DNA from: Bacillota bacterium
GTDB lineage: Bacteria > Bacillota > Clostridia > Oscillospirales > Oscillospiraceae
Direction: 5' to 3'
NCBI GenBank assembly: GCA_022784505.1
Contig: JALFUQ010000002.1
Coordinates: 1 to 48,575, forward strand
Length of the DNA: 48,575 nucleotides
Below, one piece after another: positions 40,598-48,575 of this stretch. The notes beneath the pieces are model-generated. The model had not been told where the DNA came from. It saw nothing but the letters and a program-made list of their open reading frames with translations, and did no database searches. Made by a program: the position numbers and the translations under genes. Within the stretch, counting starts at the first letter, position 1. Each line of letters begins with the position of its first letter.

Positions 40598-40729
40598 TTG
40601 AAGCAGTATGTTGTTGACGCTTTTACCGACCGTGTGTTCGGCGGCACGCTCTACTGCCGGAAAGTCGGCGAGCGCATCAAGATGAGCGGCAAGGCCGTCA
40701 CCTACTCCGTCGCAGAAATTAATTTCTAA
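40598..40729 (+). pseudogene. phzF-family gene collapsed by in-frame deletion to 43 codons
   Basis: The frame begins TTG-AAG with AAAGGAG upstream and reads MKQYVVDAFTDRVFGG, the N terminus of PhzF-family epimerase/isomerase proteins. It then jumps directly to TLYCRKVGERIKMSGKAV and ends YSVAEINF, a typical PhzF C terminus. The middle ~230 residues are missing, but the reading frame is intact across the join at GGC-GGC-ACG (about 40640-40650). Both family ends normally carry a Gly-Gly here, so deletion between short GGC repeats is likely. It cannot have PhzF activity. Whether the 43-residue product is made is unknown; promoter and ribosome binding site are intact. Confidence 0.75.
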
Positions 40730-40855
40730 ATAAAATTATACTTTTCTGTGAAAAAAATCTAAGGCTTCCGCAATATCATGAAGTTTTTTCCGTCCTTATG
40801 TGCAGACGGGCTGTTTGCCAGCCCTCGGCAGCCATTTGAAAGGAGAATATGGAAC

Positions 40856-40951
40856 ATGCCTAATTACGCTATTCTGGACGACTACGATGAGCAGTTTGCT
40901 TCATTGGGCAAGCTCACATTTTTCTGGATCCTTCTGAAGATCATCTTCTGA
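40856..40951 (+). CDS. Small ORF encoding a 31-residue hydrophobic peptide
   Basis: ATG at 40856, reading MPNYAILDDYDEQFASLGKL and ending TFFWILLKIIF. AAAGGAG lies about ten bases upstream, and a good terminator begins 17 bases after the stop. The acidic N-terminal half and short hydrophobic C-terminal half could sit at the membrane. An in-frame ATG at 40778 would extend it to 57 residues but lacks a ribosome binding site. No family is recognised. The leader contains GGGCT-GTTTGCC-AGCCC (about 40808-40824), so this unit could also be a regulatory RNA. Confidence 0.5.
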   Translation: MPNYAILDDYDEQFASLGKLTFFWILLKIIF

Positions 40952-40967
40952 TCAATCCCGGAAAAAC

Positions 40968-41006
40968 AAAAACAACCGCTCGGACATAATCCAAGCGGTT
41001 GTTTTT
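40968..41006 (+). terminator. Terminator of the small-ORF unit
   Basis: AAAAACAACCGCT (40968-40980) pairs with AGCGGTTGTTTTT (40994-41006), with partial pairing in the loop. It separates the small ORF from truA. Confidence 0.85.
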
Positions 41007-41050
41007 ATATGTGCCGTGTGGTAAAATAGCTGCAAAAACGGGAGGTCGGC

Positions 41051-41788
41051 ATGCCGAACTTTAAGCTCGTTGTCTGCTACGACGGAAGCCGCTACAAGGG
41101 CTGGCAGAAGCAGGGCAACACCGAAAACACCATACAGGCAAGGTTAGAAAACGCCCTGAACGGCATACTTGGCGAACCTATCGAGATAAGCGGCTCGGGC
41201 AGGACGGATGCCGGAGCGCACGCCAAAATGCAGGTGGCTTCGTTCCGTGCGGCTACAAAAATGCCGCCGGAGGAGATCTTAAAAAGGCTGCGGGGCGTGC
41301 TGCCCGAGGATATAGGCGCTCTGTCACTGTGTATCGCCGAGCCGCGCTTCCACGCAAGACTTTCTTGCGTGGGCAAGACCTATGTCTACCGCGTGTGGAA
41401 CTCAGGCTGCCCGAATGTTTTCGAGCGAAAATACATGTACACGGTCACTGACCCGCTCGACCTTGCATTGATGCAAGAAGCCGCCGGGCATTTTCTCGGC
41501 AGCCACGATTTTTCGGCGTTTTGCTCGCTAAAGCGCATGAAGCGCTCGGCTGTCCGGCGCATCGACGGACTGCGTGTCGAGCGGCTCGGAGACGAAGTGC
41601 GCTTCACCGTTTCCGGCGACGGGTTTTTGTACAACATGGTGCGCATCATAGTCGGCACACTGCTTGAAACCGGCAAGGGCAATTTATCGCCCGATGCCAT
41701 ACCCGGCATCCTCGCCTCGCTCGACCGGCAGAACGCAGGCCCCACCGCACCGGCAAAGGGTCTGTGCCTCGAAGACGTCAGATATTGA
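41051..41788 (+). CDS. truA: tRNA pseudouridine(38-40) synthase
   Basis: A 245-residue TruA that isomerises uridines 38-40 of the tRNA anticodon arm. The catalytic Asp53 is in SGRTDAGAHAKMQVA; CYDGSRYKGWQKQ at the N terminus and FLYNMVRIIVGTLLETG near 195 are diagnostic. The ATG at 41051 has GGGAGGT upstream, and a terminator follows directly. It is a single-gene unit, convergent with brnQ. Confidence 0.95.
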   Translation: MPNFKLVVCYDGSRYKGWQKQGNTENTIQARLENALNGILGEPIEISGSGRTDAGAHAKMQVASFRAATKMPPEEILKRLRGVLPEDIGALSLCIAEPRFHARLSCVGKTYVYRVWNSGCPNVFERKYMYTVTDPLDLALMQEAAGHFLGSHDFSAFCSLKRMKRSAVRRIDGLRVERLGDEVRFTVSGDGFLYNMVRIIVGTLLETGKGNLSPDAIPGILASLDRQNAGPTAPAKGLCLEDVRY

Positions 41789-41815
41789 AAAAAGCACCCC
41801 TCGGGGTGCTTTTTT
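41788..41815. terminator. Bidirectional terminator between truA and brnQ
   Basis: AAAAAAGCACCCC (41788-41800), loop TC, GGGGTGCTTTTTT (41803-41815). Symmetric A and T runs allow it to serve both genes. Confidence 0.92.
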
Positions 41816-41827
41816 CTTATAAATCTT

Positions 41828-43135
41828 TTACGAATTATGCGCGTTTGCCGTTTGGGCGTTTTGGAATTTGACCTTTGAGATGGCGAAGGCCACGAGGCCG
41901 AAGATGACGGCGGGTAACACCCAGCCGAGGCCGAGCGTGGCAAACGGCAGACTTTCGACAACGGGGATATTCATCCCGTACAGCACCGCCGTTGAAAGCA
42001 CGCTTGCAAGCAGCGCACCGACGACCGAGGACACATACACGCTCTTGTGCAGCTTATCGCCGAACCACGAGAGCAGTATCAGCACCAGCGTGGGCGGGTA
42101 CACGATGTCGAGTATGGGAGTTGCGATGGCGATTATCGTGTCAAGGCCGAGGTTCGAGACAACTGCCGAGAACACGCAGATGACGGTGACGAACACGCCG
42201 TAGCTGATCTTATTATTCGCAAGCTTTGCAAAGAAGCTTGCCGCCGAGGATACCAGCGCAACGGAGGTGGTGATACAGGCAAGCGCAACGACGATGGCAA
42301 AGATGATGAGCCCTGCCTTACCGAGCAGCATTTCAACTATGCCGATGACGAGGTTTGCGCGGCTGATATCGGCCGGGAACACGGTGACTGCGGTAGAGCC
42401 GAGGTAGGTAAGGCCGAAATAGACTATCATGAGCAACACGCCCGACAGCGCGGCGGCGATGCCGATCATTTTGGCTGCCGACCTGCTGTCGGTGTAGCCC
42501 TTTTCGCCCGCGCTGCTGAGGATGATGATGCCGAAGGCCATGGCGGCGAGGACATCCATCGTCTGATAGCCGGACTTGATGCCGTTGACGGTGACCTCCG
42601 ATGCGCTCACGCCGGTATCGACGATATCGCCGATGGGCGAGACGAAGCCCTTGACGATGAGGACGAGAAGTCCGATGAGCAGCGCGGGGGTGAGTATCTT
42701 GCCGACTATGTCGATGACTGCCGACTGCTTGATGCTAAGAAGCAGGATGACGGCAAAGAAGATGACGGAGAACACCACGGGTGACACGCCGCTGAAGAAA
42801 GGTGTTACGCTCATTTCCAGTGTGGTCGCTGCCGTTCTGGGGATGGCGACCATGGGGCCGATGCACAGGATTATCGCGCACATGAGGACATTCGATGCCA
42901 CATGGCCGATGCGGCCGGTGATTTTGTCCGCGCCGCCTGCGTGCAGGATGGCGAACATCGCAACGAGCGCAAGGCCGATATCGGCGATAAAGTAAAATAA
43001 AAAGCCGTTAGCCCACTGCTCGCCGGCATGAAGGCCGAGGTACGGCGGGAACACGACGTTGCCCGCCCCGAAGAACATCGCAAACAGCGCAAAGCCGACC
43101 ACGACACTGTCGGTAATAAGTTTCTTTTTGTTCAT
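41828..43135 (-). CDS. brnQ: Branched-chain amino acid carrier BrnQ
   Basis: A 435-residue LIVCS-family Na+- or H+-coupled importer of leucine, isoleucine and valine, with about twelve transmembrane segments. The N terminus has GFALFAMFFGAGNVVFPPYLG, the family hallmark, and FFSGVSPVVFSVIFFAVIL-type helices follow. The length is normal. It precedes a LysR regulator gene (upstream, same strand), which could control it, though the 160-base gap and a hairpin separate them. Confidence 0.92.
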   Translation of the reverse strand: MNKKKLITDSVVVGFALFAMFFGAGNVVFPPYLGLHAGEQWANGFLFYFIADIGLALVAMFAILHAGGADKITGRIGHVASNVLMCAIILCIGPMVAIPRTAATTLEMSVTPFFSGVSPVVFSVIFFAVILLLSIKQSAVIDIVGKILTPALLIGLLVLIVKGFVSPIGDIVDTGVSASEVTVNGIKSGYQTMDVLAAMAFGIIILSSAGEKGYTDSRSAAKMIGIAAALSGVLLMIVYFGLTYLGSTAVTVFPADISRANLVIGIVEMLLGKAGLIIFAIVVALACITTSVALVSSAASFFAKLANNKISYGVFVTVICVFSAVVSNLGLDTIIAIATPILDIVYPPTLVLILLSWFGDKLHKSVYVSSVVGALLASVLSTAVLYGMNIPVVESLPFATLGLGWVLPAVIFGLVAFAISKVKFQNAQTANAHNS

Positions 43136-43261
43136 GCTAAAATCATTTCCTTATCTCTATCTATTATGTGATATGAATAATTGTAGCATGGATATGACGG
43201 TTTTAGTTACCCAGTCTTATAATTGCCCTATTCGCAAGTAGGGCATCCACCAAAACAGAAT

Positions 43262-43290
43262 ACCAGGTATAAGTTTTGCTCATACCTGGT
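43262..43290 (-). terminator. Terminator-like hairpin after the LysR gene
   Basis: ACCAGGTAT (43262-43270) pairs with ATACCTGGT (43282-43290). On the minus strand it follows the LysR stop within ten bases; the trailing T run is interrupted (ATTCTGTTTT), so strength is uncertain. Confidence 0.6.
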
Positions 43291-43296
43291 TATTTC

Positions 43297-44160
43297 TCAG
43301 TATTTTAGTTTTTTTGCAAAGGATACAAACGACTTTGCAGCCGGTGTCAAGTTCTTGACCGAGCGCGTCGCGATGCCGAGCTCGCAGCCGACGGGAGTCT
43401 TGAGCGGCGCGGTCCTGACGCTCTGCTCGTAGCCGCGCAGCGAAAGCTCGGAGAGCACCGAAACGCCGAGGCCGGAAGCAACCATCGAAATTATCGTCGC
43501 ATCATCGGATGCATCGATCATCAGACGCTTGTGGTTCTTGATCTCGGGGAAAATGAGCTCAACATACTGCTCAGGCGAGGAAACGAAGGTCTCGCCGAAA
43601 AGCTCGCGGATATCGACCGGCGTTTGGCCGTCGTGGCCGTCGTCCTTGGGAAACACCGCGACCAACGGGCTTGAAAACAGCGGTATCCAATCAAAGCCCT
43701 GCGCGCTGTAAGCGTCCATGAACGCAAGCTGCACCTCGCCGTTTAGAAGTCTGCGGTCAAGATCGCGGCCGCCGACGATGACATCGGCGGAAATGTTCGG
43801 ATACGCCTGCTTAAATTTGCTGAGCACTCCGGGCAAAATGGTGCGGGATATGCTCGAGAACGCGCCTATCTTTATCTGCTGCGGTGTCTGCTCATTTATC
43901 TCGGCCACGGCGGCATACAGCGCATTTGCTGCGGAAACGACATCCTCGATCTTCGGATACAGCGCCTTGCCCTGCGGCGTGAGCCGCACGCCCTGGTAGC
44001 CGCGCTCTAAAAGCGTACAGCCAAGCTCGGCCTCGAGCTTATCCATCATGTGCGTCAGCCCCGACTGGGAGTAGTCGAGCTGCTCTGCCGCCTTGCTGAA
44101 GCTGCCGCAGCGCACCGATGCCATCAGCGCTCTGAGCTTCGTATCATCCACGAGCAACAC
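43297..44160 (-). CDS. LysR-family transcriptional regulator
   Basis: A 287-residue LysR protein. The DNA-binding helix-turn-helix covers 5-62 (VRCGSFSKAAEQLDYSQSGLTHMMDKLEAELG) and the effector-binding fold about 92-285. The ATG at 44160 has AGGAGG upstream. Sequence in the DNA-binding half is unlike the other LysR in this window (24231-25094). The nearby brnQ downstream is a candidate target, but LysR genes more often control divergent genes and the divergent side here is the tex gene end. The effector is unknown. Confidence 0.88.
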   Translation of the reverse strand: MLLVDDTKLRALMASVRCGSFSKAAEQLDYSQSGLTHMMDKLEAELGCTLLERGYQGVRLTPQGKALYPKIEDVVSAANALYAAVAEINEQTPQQIKIGAFSSISRTILPGVLSKFKQAYPNISADVIVGGRDLDRRLLNGEVQLAFMDAYSAQGFDWIPLFSSPLVAVFPKDDGHDGQTPVDIRELFGETFVSSPEQYVELIFPEIKNHKRLMIDASDDATIISMVASGLGVSVLSELSLRGYEQSVRTAPLKTPVGCELGIATRSVKNLTPAAKSFVSFAKKLKY

Positions 44161-44259
44161 CTCCTATAGTTTTTGTGTCAATTTGCGCACAGGATTAAGT
44201 ATATGCCCAAATTGTTAATTTTTCAACGGCTTTTTTGGAATGTTTAATATGCCGCTTGG

Positions 44260-46422
44260 TCATTTTGCCTGCTTCATCGACAGGGAAATGCGCTTTTTCT
44301 TCTCATCGACATCCAAAACAACGACATCGACGATATCGCCGACGGAAACGACCTCCGACGGGTGCTTTATAAACTTATTGCACACCTGCGAAATGTGCAC
44401 AAGTCCGTCCTGATGCACGCCGATATCGACGAACACGCCGAAGTCGATGACATTACGCACCGTGCCGGTAAGCTTCATGCCGGGCTTGAGGTCGCTAAGC
44501 TCTAAGACGTCCGTGCGCAAAATGGGCTTGGGCAGATCGTCACGGATATCTCTACCGGGCTTTAAAAGCTCGGAAACGACATCACGCAACGTCGGCAGAC
44601 CGATACCCGCCTCGGCTGCGGCGGCTTCCTCGCCGTAGGCCTTGAGCTTTGCGGGAAGATCTGTAAGCGCCGAGTTTTTGACATCGGCCATGCTGTGGCC
44701 GGTAAGCGTGAGCAGCGTCTCGGCAGCGGCATACGACTCGGGGTGGACGGCGGTGTTATCCAGAACCGCCTTGCTCTCGGGAACTCTCAGGAAGCCTGCG
44801 CACTGCTGATATGCCTTCGGCCCGAGCTTTGGCACCTTCTTTATCTGGCTGCGGGAGGTGAAAGCGCCGTTTTCCTCACGGTAGGCGACGATGTTCTTTG
44901 CCGTGGCGCTCGTGAGACCCGAAATACGCTGCAAAAGCGAGGGCGATGCGGTGTTGACATCAACGCCCACGCTGTTGACGCAGTCCTCGACAACGGCGTT
45001 GAGCGCCTCGTCGAGCCGCTTGGGCGGCATATCATGCTGATACTGACCGACGCCGATGGCCTTGGGGTCAATTTTCACAAGCTCCGCAAGCGGGTCTTGC
45101 AGTCTGCGGGCTATCGACACGGCAGAGCGCAGATTTACATCAAACTGCGGGAACTCCGCCGCCGCAAGCTCGCTTGCCGAATACACCGATGCTCCGGCCT
45201 CGGAAACTATCATGTATGCAAGCTCGCGCCCCGCCTCCTTTTCACGGCGTATAAGCTCAACGGTCATCTGCTCGGTCTCACGGGAGGCCGTGCCGTTGCC
45301 GATGGCGATATTCACGACATTGTGCTTGCGGATCAGGCGGGACAGCGTGCGGATAGCCTCCTCCTTTTTGGTGTCGTTAAAGGTCGGGTACACGACTGCG
45401 GTGTCGAGCACCTTGCCCGTTGCGTCGACGACGGCGACCTTGCAGCCCATGCGGTAGCCCGGGTCGAGACCCATGGTGACCTTGCCCTTGACAGGCGGCT
45501 GCATGAGCAGCGGACGCAGGTTCAGCGCGAACTGGCCGATAGCGCCCTCGGCGGCGGTATCCGTGAGCTCGGAGCGAATTTCACGCTCGAGCGACGGGAA
45601 AATGAGCCTTGTGTATGCGTCCTCGCACACGGCTTTTATAAACTCTAATGAAGGGCTCGGCCCTTTGAACACGGCACGGCGCAAAACGACGAGCGCTGCG
45701 TCCTTGTCGAGCACGACCGATACCTTTAATAGCTTCTCCTTTTCGCCGCGGTTGACAGCAAGAGTCTGGTGACCCTGCATTTTGCCAATGCGCTGCGAAA
45801 ATTCGTAATACTGGCTGTACACGGAGTCGTCCTCCGTGGCGGCACGGCTCTCGATAAGGCCGTTTGACTTCATAAACGCACGCAGGCTCTTGCGCACGGC
45901 GGCATCGTCGCTTATTCTCTCGGCGAGGATATCGCTCGCACCCGAGAGGGCTGCCTCGGCGGTGTCAACGCCCTTTTCCGGGTCAATGTACTTTGCCGCC
46001 TCCTCGATGGGCACAGGGCCGTCACGGCGCTGGGCAAAGAGGATATCCGCCAGCGGCTCAAGTCCCTTTTCCTTTGCAATGGTCGCTCTCGTGCGGCGCT
46101 TCTGCTTAAAGGGTGCGTACAAGTCCTCGACCTCGACCAAGGTCGCAGCTGCGTCTATCGCCTTTTCAAGGTCCTCGGTGAGCTTGCCCTGCTCGGCGAT
46201 CGCGGTCTTGACCGTCTCCCGCCGCTCGGCAAGTCCACGCAGATACGCAAGGCGCTTTTCGAGCGTGCGCAGCGAGGTGTCGTCCATCGCACCGTGCAGC
46301 TCCTTGCGGTAGCGTGCGATAAAGGGGATGGTGTTGCCTTCGTCGATGAGCTTTATTACATTTTCGATATGCTCGGGCTTTTTGCCGAGCTCATCGGCAA
46401 GAATTCTAATAATGTCGTCCAT
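44260..46422 (-). CDS. Tex-like S1-domain RNA-binding protein
   Basis: About 720 residues with the Tex domain order. N-terminal helical domain: DEGNTIPFIARYRKELHGAMDD near 27. YqgF-like nuclease fold near 330-450: VTMGLDPGYRMGCKVAVVD. Helix-hairpin-helix pairs near 500-560: DVNTASPSLLQRISGLTSATAKNIV. C-terminal S1 domain at about 640-715: LTGTVRNVIDFGVFVDIGVHQDGLVHISQV. I start it at the ATG 46422 with AAAGGA upstream; the frame stays open to 46473. Tex proteins bind nucleic acid and affect transcription; the exact role is unsettled. Confidence 0.93.
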   Translation of the reverse strand: MDDIIRILADELGKKPEHIENVIKLIDEGNTIPFIARYRKELHGAMDDTSLRTLEKRLAYLRGLAERRETVKTAIAEQGKLTEDLEKAIDAAATLVEVEDLYAPFKQKRRTRATIAKEKGLEPLADILFAQRRDGPVPIEEAAKYIDPEKGVDTAEAALSGASDILAERISDDAAVRKSLRAFMKSNGLIESRAATEDDSVYSQYYEFSQRIGKMQGHQTLAVNRGEKEKLLKVSVVLDKDAALVVLRRAVFKGPSPSLEFIKAVCEDAYTRLIFPSLEREIRSELTDTAAEGAIGQFALNLRPLLMQPPVKGKVTMGLDPGYRMGCKVAVVDATGKVLDTAVVYPTFNDTKKEEAIRTLSRLIRKHNVVNIAIGNGTASRETEQMTVELIRREKEAGRELAYMIVSEAGASVYSASELAAAEFPQFDVNLRSAVSIARRLQDPLAELVKIDPKAIGVGQYQHDMPPKRLDEALNAVVEDCVNSVGVDVNTASPSLLQRISGLTSATAKNIVAYREENGAFTSRSQIKKVPKLGPKAYQQCAGFLRVPESKAVLDNTAVHPESYAAAETLLTLTGHSMADVKNSALTDLPAKLKAYGEEAAAAEAGIGLPTLRDVVSELLKPGRDIRDDLPKPILRTDVLELSDLKPGMKLTGTVRNVIDFGVFVDIGVHQDGLVHISQVCNKFIKHPSEVVSVGDIVDVVVLDVDEKKKRISLSMKQAK

Positions 46423-46512
46423 ATGCTGATCCTTTCTGAAAGTACCACCGATTATACCACACCCCGCCCGCAATTGCCACTTGCGAATTTAACAGGCACA
46501 ATTCGGACATGA

Positions 46513-46542
46513 AAAAATCAGGCTCAGGTGAGCCTGATTTTT
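46513..46542 (-). terminator. Terminator of dnaE
   Basis: AAAAATCAGGCTCA (46513-46526), loop GG, TGAGCCTGATTTTT (46529-46542). It begins at the dnaE stop codon on the minus strand. Confidence 0.88.
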
Positions 46543-48575
46543 CATTTTATCACGACATTTTCACTGCCGAGCATTTCCTTGAGCTCATCGACGAGGGCTT
46601 CATGGATTACGCAGGGTGCGCCGATGCGCTTTTTCTCCTTTTGGCAGTAGATTATCATCTGCTGCGTGCCGGGGAACATGGTCAGAATAAGCTCGATGCG
46701 CTTCAAGGCGGGGTCATTTTCGCTATCCAGCTTCACCCAGAGCTTTGCTCCGGCGCCCGGCGTTTTGACCGGCGCAGGGCGGCTGCTTTCGGTCTTCAAC
46801 TTCCCGACCTCGGTGATGGGCTTTATGACATCGACCATGAGCTGCGGCTCTTTCTCGTCACGCACGGAGATGCGGCCGGACACGACAAGCGGGGCGTTAT
46901 CACGCACATAAGCGCCGCCCGTATCGAGCGCCTTTTGGAAGGCGATAAGCTCCATTGCGCCCGTATCGTCCTCAAGGTCAATATAACTCATGAGCGTATT
47001 TGACCTCGTGGTGCGGGTCTTTGACGACTGCACGACACCGGCAACGGTGACCCGCTGGCCGTCGGAAAAGCGCTTGTTGCCCTCATCGGAGGCGAAATCC
47101 GCCATGATAGCCCCGATGGGCACTGCACCGGCCTTTCGCACGGTGTCACGGTACTCGTCCATGGGGTGGCCGCTCAGGTACAGCCCCGTGGTCTCCTTCT
47201 CCATGGCCATGAGCTCTTGGCGAGAAAACTCGGTGACATCGGGTATCTTCACCTGCGCAGACTCGTTCTCGGCAAAATCGGGCTCGCCGAAAAGATTCAT
47301 CTGCCCGTCGATATTATTGCGCTGCTCGTGCTGGATGCTGTCTATCAGAACGGGGGCAACCTGCAAAAGCGCGCGGCGGTTGACGCCGAAGCTGTCGAAT
47401 GCGCCGGAGCGGATGAGATTTTCCACGGCACGGCGGTTGAGATCCTTGCCGCTCATGCGGCGGCAGAAGTCCTCAAAGCTCTTGAACAGGCCGTTTGCGC
47501 TGCGCTCGGCGATAAGCTCGTTTACAAAGCCGCGGCCGATGCTTTTTATCGCCACCATGCCGAAGCGGATGTTATTGCCGACGACGGAGAAGTCCGCCCC
47601 CGATTCGTTCACATCCGGCGGCAGGAGCCTGATGCCGAGTTCTCTGCACTCGGCGATATACTCTGCGATCTTCAGGCTGTTGTCAAGAACGCTCGACAGA
47701 AGCGCCGCCATGTACTGCTGCGGGTAGCGCCGCTTCATGTACGCCGTGCGGTAAGACACGATGGCGTAGCTCACGGCGTGCGCCTTATTAAATGCGTAGC
47801 TTGCAAAGTCCAATATCTCGTCATAGATGCTGTTTGCGACATTTTCGGGAACGCCGCGCTTTACAGCGCCGTCAATGCCCCGCTCGGGGTCGCCGTGGAC
47901 GAACGCCACGCGCTCGGCATCGATGACCTTGTGCTTTTTCTTGCTCATCGCACGGCGGATCATATCCGCCTGACCGAGCGAGAAGCCCGCCAAGCGGCGG
48001 AAAATTTCGATGACCTGCTCCTGATAGACGATGCAGCCGTAGGTGACATCGAGGATCGGGCGCAGCAGCTCGTGCTTGTAGCTTATCTTCTTCGGGTCGT
48101 TCGAGCACTCTATGAACCTCGGGATGCTGTCCATCGGGCCGGGGCGGTACAGGGCGATGATGGCCGTGATGTCCTCAATGGAGTGCGGCTTGAGGCCGGT
48201 GCACACGCCGGTGATGCCCGTGCTTTCCATCTGGAAGACGCCGGCGGTCTTGCCCGCCGTCAGCAGGGCGAAGACGTCCGGATCGTCCTCGGGAATGTCC
48301 GAGACGGAAAAGCCCGGCTCGATGCGGCGCACCATCTCGGCCGCGTCCTCCAGCACGGTGAGGTTGCGCAGGCCCAGAAAGTCCATCTTCAGCAGGCCCA
48401 GCTCCTCCAGGGTAGTCATCTGGTACTGGCAGACCACGGACTCGTCATTGGTGGCCAGGGGCACATATTCGTACACCGGCCGCTCCGTGATCACCACGCC
48501 GGCGGCGTGGGTGGAGGCGTGGCGGGGCATGCCCTCCAGAGCCTTTGCCACATCGATCAGCCGGTGCAGCTTCTC
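46542..48575 (-). CDS. dnaE: DNA polymerase III subunit alpha, C-terminal part
   Basis: The last 678 codons of replicative polymerase DnaE; the gene runs off the window end. Palm and fingers parts include RHASTHAAGVVI, the family motif GLLKMDFLGLRNLTVLEDA and ALYRPGPMDSIP. The helix-hairpin-helix region and an OB-fold near the C terminus (SDGQRVTVAGVVQSSKTRTT, MSYIDLEDDTGAMELIAF) are present. The catalytic Asp pair would be upstream, outside the window. The distal ~430 bases (about 48140-48575) use almost only CTG for leucine (14 of 16), whereas the rest mixes CTC, CTT and TTG. This may reflect recombination or an assembly join. Confidence 0.95.
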   Translation of the reverse strand, partial: EKLHRLIDVAKALEGMPRHASTHAAGVVITERPVYEYVPLATNDESVVCQYQMTTLEELGLLKMDFLGLRNLTVLEDAAEMVRRIEPGFSVSDIPEDDPDVFALLTAGKTAGVFQMESTGITGVCTGLKPHSIEDITAIIALYRPGPMDSIPRFIECSNDPKKISYKHELLRPILDVTYGCIVYQEQVIEIFRRLAGFSLGQADMIRRAMSKKKHKVIDAERVAFVHGDPERGIDGAVKRGVPENVANSIYDEILDFASYAFNKAHAVSYAIVSYRTAYMKRRYPQQYMAALLSSVLDNSLKIAEYIAECRELGIRLLPPDVNESGADFSVVGNNIRFGMVAIKSIGRGFVNELIAERSANGLFKSFEDFCRRMSGKDLNRRAVENLIRSGAFDSFGVNRRALLQVAPVLIDSIQHEQRNNIDGQMNLFGEPDFAENESAQVKIPDVTEFSRQELMAMEKETTGLYLSGHPMDEYRDTVRKAGAVPIGAIMADFASDEGNKRFSDGQRVTVAGVVQSSKTRTTRSNTLMSYIDLEDDTGAMELIAFQKALDTGGAYVRDNAPLVVSGRISVRDEKEPQLMVDVIKPITEVGKLKTESSRPAPVKTPGAGAKLWVKLDSENDPALKRIELILTMFPGTQQMIIYCQKEKKRIGAPCVIHEALVDELKEMLGSENVVIK

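Noticed and set aside
1..48575. tRNA or rRNA genes
   Set aside because: No T-loop GGTTCRA pattern with a matching acceptor stem and no rRNA-like segments were noticed on reading; a covariance-model scan would be decisive.

Overview
This window looks like chromosomal DNA of a high-GC member of the Clostridia, most likely Oscillospiraceae/Ruminococcaceae (relatives of gut genera such as Faecalibacterium). The grounds are a clostridial-type LexA with a Cys-Gly cleavage site, split GlgC/GlgD ADP-glucose pyrophosphorylase, YkvI-, BrnQ-, MATE- and Mbeg1-type families, a 2-hydroxyacyl-CoA dehydratase pair, strong Shine-Dalgarno sequences and TTGACA/TATAAT promoters. No rRNA, tRNA or CRISPR array was seen. 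The species cannot be fixed from the sequence alone.

Layout. 1-430: intergenic DNA with 54-bp tandem repeats and a terminator. 427-5063 (minus): a YeiH-type exporter, two tandem ketopantoate-reductase-like genes and a YkvI-type transporter. 5064-5975: mostly non-coding, with large foldback elements and a 51-residue membrane protein. 5975-11161 (minus): two 2-hydroxyacyl-CoA dehydratase subunits and a GH3 glycosidase. 11265-14242: diacylglycerol kinase-like, PlsY, HAD phosphatase and a TPR/membrane protein. 14445-21674 (minus): prs, pth, glgC, glgD, glgP, psuK, which read as one or two transcription units. 21850-26616: prfB, a small membrane protein, FCD/GntR and LysR regulators and a MATE exporter. 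26681-29308: a truncated EamA gene, then an SOS cassette (lexA, UmuC-like polymerase, YolD-like).

29345-32753 (minus): an ECF sigma / anti-sigma / secreted-protein cassette and two envelope-type genes. 32820-35960 is a low-GC accessory island: a phage head-tail joining remnant, a phage-type zinc-ribbon protein and a type II restriction-modification pair. It is followed at once by a TIR-transmembrane-leucine-rich-repeat protein with its own strong promoter. Together these resemble a small defence island. 37560-41788: an antiporter fragment, a Mbeg1-like hydrolase, fumarase, a phzF gene reduced by internal deletion to a 43-codon minigene, a 31-codon small ORF with its own terminator, and truA. 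41828-48575 (minus): BrnQ, a LysR regulator, Tex and the 3' part of dnaE. The distal ~430 bp of dnaE use markedly different codons.

How the genes fit together: glgC/glgD/glgP handle synthesis of ADP-glucose and breakdown of glycogen; prs and psuK serve ribose-phosphate and pseudouridine salvage; dgk-like and plsY serve phospholipid synthesis; lexA and its partners form a self-regulated mutagenesis operon. The most unusual items are the TIR-TM-LRR protein beside the restriction system, the phzF minigene with intact promoter and ribosome binding site, the 263-bp three-way-junction foldback, the modular hairpin repeats, and the sigma-factor gene whose well-placed ribosome binding site points to a CTG start.
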